A DNA stretch of 64,000 bases from positions 124,001 through 188,000 of the forward strand of contig NZ_FZMZ01000004.1 of the NCBI RefSeq assembly GCF_900187325.1. The letters run 5' to 3'. The position numbers were made by a program, and so were the translations under genes. Each line of letters opens with the position of its first letter. Within the stretch, counting starts at the first letter, position 1. This DNA is from Virgibacillus ndiopensis (GTDB lineage: Bacteria; Bacillota; Bacilli; Bacillales; Amphibacillaceae). Shown here in pieces: positions 61,303-64,000 of this stretch. A model generated the notes under the pieces. It worked only from the letters and a program-made list of their open reading frames with translations. It was not told the origin of the DNA and made no database searches.

Positions 61303-62742
61303 CTAAGAATTAAGCCCCATAGAAATATATTTCATCTCTAAATATTGATCCATCCCATAATGTCCACCTTCGCGACCAAGTCCACTCTCTTTCCATCCAC
61401 CAAAAGGTGCCTGTGGAATAGATGGGAGCGGGTCATTCATTCCAACAATCCCGTACTCCAGCGCCTCTGCTACTCGATACGTTCTACTCAGATCATTAGT
61501 GAAGGCATATGCTGCAAGGCCGTAGTTTACATTATTTGCTTTTTGCAAAACCTCATCTTCAGTGTTGAAAACTATTAATGGTGCGACCGGTCCGAATGTT
61601 TCTTCAAAAGAGATTTCCATTGTTTCATTAACATGATTAATTACTGTTGGCTCATAATATGAACCACTTAAGGAACTCTCTTTCCATTCCTTTCCACCTG
61701 TAATAATCTCAGCTCCTTTAGAAATAGCATCACTTATTTGATGTTGAACTTTTGCCAAAGCATCTTGATCAATTAAGGGCCCAATTTCAATCCCATCCTC
61801 CATACCATTTCCAATTTTTAAAGTTCTAACTCGATCAGCAAGTTTTTTGGCAAAAGTATCTATTATTGTATCTTGAACATAGACACGATTTGCACTAATA
61901 CACGTTTGCCCAGTATTACGAAATTTACTTAATATACATGCATCCACTGCCAAATCAATATCTGCATCATCGAAGACTAAAAATGGAGCATGGCCACCCA
62001 ACTCCATGGATACCCTTTTTACTTGGTCTGCTGCTCCTTTTAATAAATGCTTTCCTACTTCCGTTGAACCAGTAAATGTTATTTTTTTCACCTTTGAATT
62101 TTCCAAAAACTCAGTTCCGATTTCACTTCCTTTTCCTGTTACCAGATTTACTACCCCCGGCGGAAATCCTGCTTGTTCAAAAACTTCAAACAATGCAACA
62201 GCTGTTAACGGTGTGTAATTTGCTGGTTTTATAACAACTGTACATCCAGCAGCCAATGCTGGGGCTACTTTACGTGTGATCATAGATGCTGGGAAGTTCC
62301 AAGGTGTAATAGCTGCAACAACACCAACTGGCTGTCTAATAACCATTGCTCGCTTATTAGAAACCGCAGCTGGGATTGTTTCCCCATAAGTTCGTTTAGC
62401 TTCTTCACTATACCAACGTAAAAATTCAGCAGCGCCGAGTACCTCTCCCCTAGATTCAGTTAGAGGCTTTCCTTGTTCCAAAGTCATTATCCTAGCAATC
62501 TCATCGGATCGTTCTGATAACATTTCATATGCCTTATACAAAGGAATAGATCGTTCCATTGCTGTCAATTTTGACCAAGATTTAAATGCAGAATCTGCGG
62601 CATCTATGGATAATTTCACATCTTGCCGACTACCAGCAGGAATTGAACCAACTATAGCCCCTGTTGCTGGGTTTATAACATCCGTTCTATCACCATTAGT
62701 CGCTTCGACCCAATTACCATTGCTATACATCTTCCCTTCCAT
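61303..62742 (-). CDS. Aldehyde dehydrogenase (succinate/2-oxoglutarate semialdehyde dehydrogenase type)
   Basis: A 479-residue ALDH. NAD-binding ITPWNFPASMITRKVAPALAAGCTVVIKPANYTP, the catalytic Glu in SMELGGHAPFLVFDDADIDLA and catalytic Cys in NTGQTCISANRVYV, then EETFGPVAPL and the C-terminal KESGLGREGGHYGMDQYLEMKY, match the GabD/SSADH-AKGSDH group. With the DapA-family enzyme it would oxidise 2-oxoglutarate semialdehyde to 2-oxoglutarate, feeding the TCA cycle. Succinate semialdehyde is the other likely substrate. Confidence 0.92.
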   Translation of the reverse strand: MEGKMYSNGNWVEATNGDRTDVINPATGAIVGSIPAGSRQDVKLSIDAADSAFKSWSKLTAMERSIPLYKAYEMLSERSDEIARIMTLEQGKPLTESRGEVLGAAEFLRWYSEEAKRTYGETIPAAVSNKRAMVIRQPVGVVAAITPWNFPASMITRKVAPALAAGCTVVIKPANYTPLTAVALFEVFEQAGFPPGVVNLVTGKGSEIGTEFLENSKVKKITFTGSTEVGKHLLKGAADQVKRVSMELGGHAPFLVFDDADIDLAVDACILSKFRNTGQTCISANRVYVQDTIIDTFAKKLADRVRTLKIGNGMEDGIEIGPLIDQDALAKVQHQISDAISKGAEIITGGKEWKESSLSGSYYEPTVINHVNETMEISFEETFGPVAPLIVFNTEDEVLQKANNVNYGLAAYAFTNDLSRTYRVAEALEYGIVGMNDPLPSIPQAPFGGWKESGLGREGGHYGMDQYLEMKYISMGLNS

Positions 62743-62803
62743 TTTAATTCACTCCTTTTATGAAAAATGATTCAATACGTATCCTATAAAACTACCAATT
62801 TGA

Positions 62804-63553
62804 TCATATGCTAGTTTGAGAGTTTCCTGTTTCATCTAGTTCTTTTATAAGATCCTGTTCTACACTTCTCAAATGTTCTAACATACTCTTGCGTGCTAGT
62901 TTAGCATCCCGTCCCACAATTGCATCTGCAATTTTAATATGTTCCTTTAATGATTGAGTAACCCGTCCTGGAATTCGCATAGATTGTAAACGACTCTTGC
63001 GTAGTAGGTCGATTAAATTATTCATAATACGAATAATCACCTCATTACCAGCTGCCTCAGCGATCATTAAATGAAACTTTTGATCGGATTGTGATAAAAA
63101 TGTTTCTAGCTCTTCTTTTACTGAATACTTGTTGTTTATCACAATAGTGTCATACGTTTCATTAGCCATTTCAGAAATTTGTTCAAGAAAGTCTTGTTTT
63201 CCTCTTTTTGCAGCCCATTCTGAAGTTTGGGTTTCAATTGTCTTTCTTACTTCAAACAATTCACGAATTGTATCCGTTTCCAAAAAGAGATATGAAGCAA
63301 GGTTATCAATACGTGCCGTCTCATCAGCAACGACTACACCATGACCTTGCTTTATTGTAAGAAAGCCCATCGCTGATAATATTTTAAAGGCTTCACGAAC
63401 AGTTGGACGACTTACATTCATCATCTCTGCCAATTGACGTTCTGCTGGAAGTTTATCCCCAGGTTTGAGTTGTTCTGTAATTATTAAATTTTTAACATGC
63501 TCAACAATTTTTTTGGAAAACGTTTTTCTTTCTTCATTAATAGACTTAAACAC
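62804..63553 (-). CDS. GntR-family regulator, FadR/FCD subgroup
   Basis: A 249-residue regulator (start GTG at 63553; eight bases from AAGGATGG). In-frame ATG at 63565 would have no spacing from the ribosome site. The winged helix is VEHVKNLIITEQLKPGDKLPAERQLAEMMNVSRPTVREAFKILSAMGFLTIKQGHGV, followed by an FCD domain (LFEVRKTIETQTSEWAAKR, FHLMIAEAAGNEVIIRIMNNL). It lies between the partial 2-hydroxyacid dehydrogenase gene (six to eighteen bases upstream) and the ALDH gene, and likely controls this operon. Confidence 0.9.
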   Translation of the reverse strand: MFKSINEERKTFSKKIVEHVKNLIITEQLKPGDKLPAERQLAEMMNVSRPTVREAFKILSAMGFLTIKQGHGVVVADETARIDNLASYLFLETDTIRELFEVRKTIETQTSEWAAKRGKQDFLEQISEMANETYDTIVINNKYSVKEELETFLSQSDQKFHLMIAEAAGNEVIIRIMNNLIDLLRKSRLQSMRIPGRVTQSLKEHIKIADAIVGRDAKLARKSMLEHLRSVEQDLIKELDETGNSQTSI

Positions 63554-63571
63554 ATTACATACCATCCTTCT

Positions 63572-64000
63572 TTATTTAACCCTACAAAGTGAGACTTTTC
63601 CCTCTAATTCACCAATTAGTTCATTCGCCACCAACCTTGAAGTTCGGTTTTGAGATTCCTCTGTCAATCCAGCAATATGAGGTGTAATCATACAATTATC
63701 CAAGCCAAGTAACGGATGATCCTTTTCTGGGGGTTCAATTTCTAATACATCTAAAAACGCTCCGGAAATAGTCTTATTTTGCAGAGCCTTATATAAATCT
63801 TTTTCGTTTACAATTCCACCACGCGATGTGTTAATGATCCATGTGGTTGATTTCATTTTACTCATCAAATCTGCATCGATTAAATTACGAGTTTTGTCCG
63901 TAAGTGGTACATGCAAAGAGATAAAATTTGAATGGATTAAAATATCTTGTAACTTTACTAATTCAATACCTGATTCCATAACAGAAAATTCGTATGGTGT
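63572..64000 (-). CDS. D-isomer-specific 2-hydroxyacid dehydrogenase (partial, N-terminus outside window)
   Basis: The last 142 codons of a SerA-like dehydrogenase; the frame is open to position 64000 and beyond. It keeps the catalytic Arg in IINTSRGGIVNE, the Asp/Glu in ISGAFLDVLEIEPPE and the His in MITPHIAGLTEES. The NAD-binding Rossmann loop lies outside. No ACT domain follows. It is the first visible gene of the operon ending with tctA at 54937; whether more genes precede it cannot be seen. Confidence 0.85.
   Translation of the reverse strand, partial: TPYEFSVMESGIELVKLQDILIHSNFISLHVPLTDKTRNLIDADLMSKMKSTTWIINTSRGGIVNEKDLYKALQNKTISGAFLDVLEIEPPEKDHPLLGLDNCMITPHIAGLTEESQNRTSRLVANELIGELEGKVSLCRVK

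Noticed and set aside
1-64000. tRNA, rRNA, riboswitch or CRISPR features
   Set aside because: No conserved T-loop or anticodon arms, no rRNA stretches and no regularly spaced repeats were noticed on either strand by reading; a covariance-model search would be needed to exclude small RNAs.

Overview
The window is a chromosomal segment from a low-GC Gram-positive bacterium, most likely a Bacillaceae member. This rests on strong AGGAGG-type ribosome binding sites, frequent GTG/TTG starts, sigma-A-like promoters, CcpA (cre)-like sites, LacI/GntR/LysR regulators and lipoboxes on every solute-binding protein. No rRNA, tRNA, CRISPR array or intact insertion sequence was seen. Almost the whole window is devoted to uptake and breakdown of organic acids and sugar acids. 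It holds four complete tripartite tricarboxylate transporters (TTT: TctC/TctB/TctA), one TRAP transporter, one CUT1 ABC importer without its ATPase, one SLC13-type carrier, one SSS symporter with its small partner, one MFS carrier and one ECF S component. The enzymes include five enolase-superfamily acid-sugar dehydratases, an IlvD/Edd dehydratase, two Ldh2-type reductases and three 2-hydroxyacid dehydrogenases.

Layout. (1) 1-8967, minus strand: a LacI-controlled operon with PfkB kinase, hexulose-6-phosphate synthase and isomerase homologues, Ldh2 reductase, TRAP DctPQM, an LgoD-like dehydrogenase and a glucarate-dehydratase-like enzyme cut by the window edge. The gene set resembles the enterobacterial yia 2,3-diketo-L-gulonate operon. 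(2) 9226-19194: a tricarboxylate locus with a TcuA-like dehydrogenase, a divergent LysR regulator, PrpF-like isomerase, MmgE/PrpD protein, TctB/A/C and an SLC13 carrier. Three promoters here share a 32-bp motif, which I read as the LysR operator. (3) 19387-20064: a YrzF/YbdM-type kinase. (4) 20340-28414: an MFS gene and, divergently, a GntR regulator, CaiB-type CoA transferase, HMG-CoA-lyase-family enzyme, LeuCD-like hydro-lyase, DUF3311 protein and SSS symporter, probably a C5/C6 branched diacid pathway using CoA activation and cleavage.

(5) 28618-42673, minus strand: GntR, IlvD-type dehydratase, RraA-type aldolase, Ldh2, TTT, 2-hydroxyacid dehydrogenase, enolase-superfamily dehydratase, uridine-kinase-like protein, ECF S component, LarA-like protein, FAH hydrolase and SDR. 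The dehydratase, SDR and FAH enzymes match the diketo-hydrolase route from a 6-deoxy sugar acid to pyruvate plus lactate. (6) 42674-43272: a 600-bp gene-free stretch with the GntR promoter/operator and an unexplained block bracketed by hairpins. (7) 43273-50286: CUT1 ABC importer, glycerol-1-phosphate-dehydrogenase-like protein, UlaG-like metallo-hydrolase, DUF624 protein and a dehydratase. (8) 50431-54779: a third TTT and D-galactonate dehydratase (DgoD). (9) 54937-64000: a fourth TTT, 2-hydroxyacid dehydrogenase, dehydratase, DapA-family lyase, semialdehyde dehydrogenase, GntR regulator and a second, partial 2-hydroxyacid dehydrogenase. The dehydratase, DapA and ALDH enzymes fit the route from an acid sugar to 2-oxoglutarate through its semialdehyde.

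Functions were assigned by reading motifs and comparing with families from memory. Substrates of individual transporters and dehydratases are inference. The most checkable new observations are the three-copy LysR motif, the unusual tricarboxylate gene set lacking TcuB, the CoA-transferase/lyase/LeuCD cluster and the ATT-like start of its GntR regulator.
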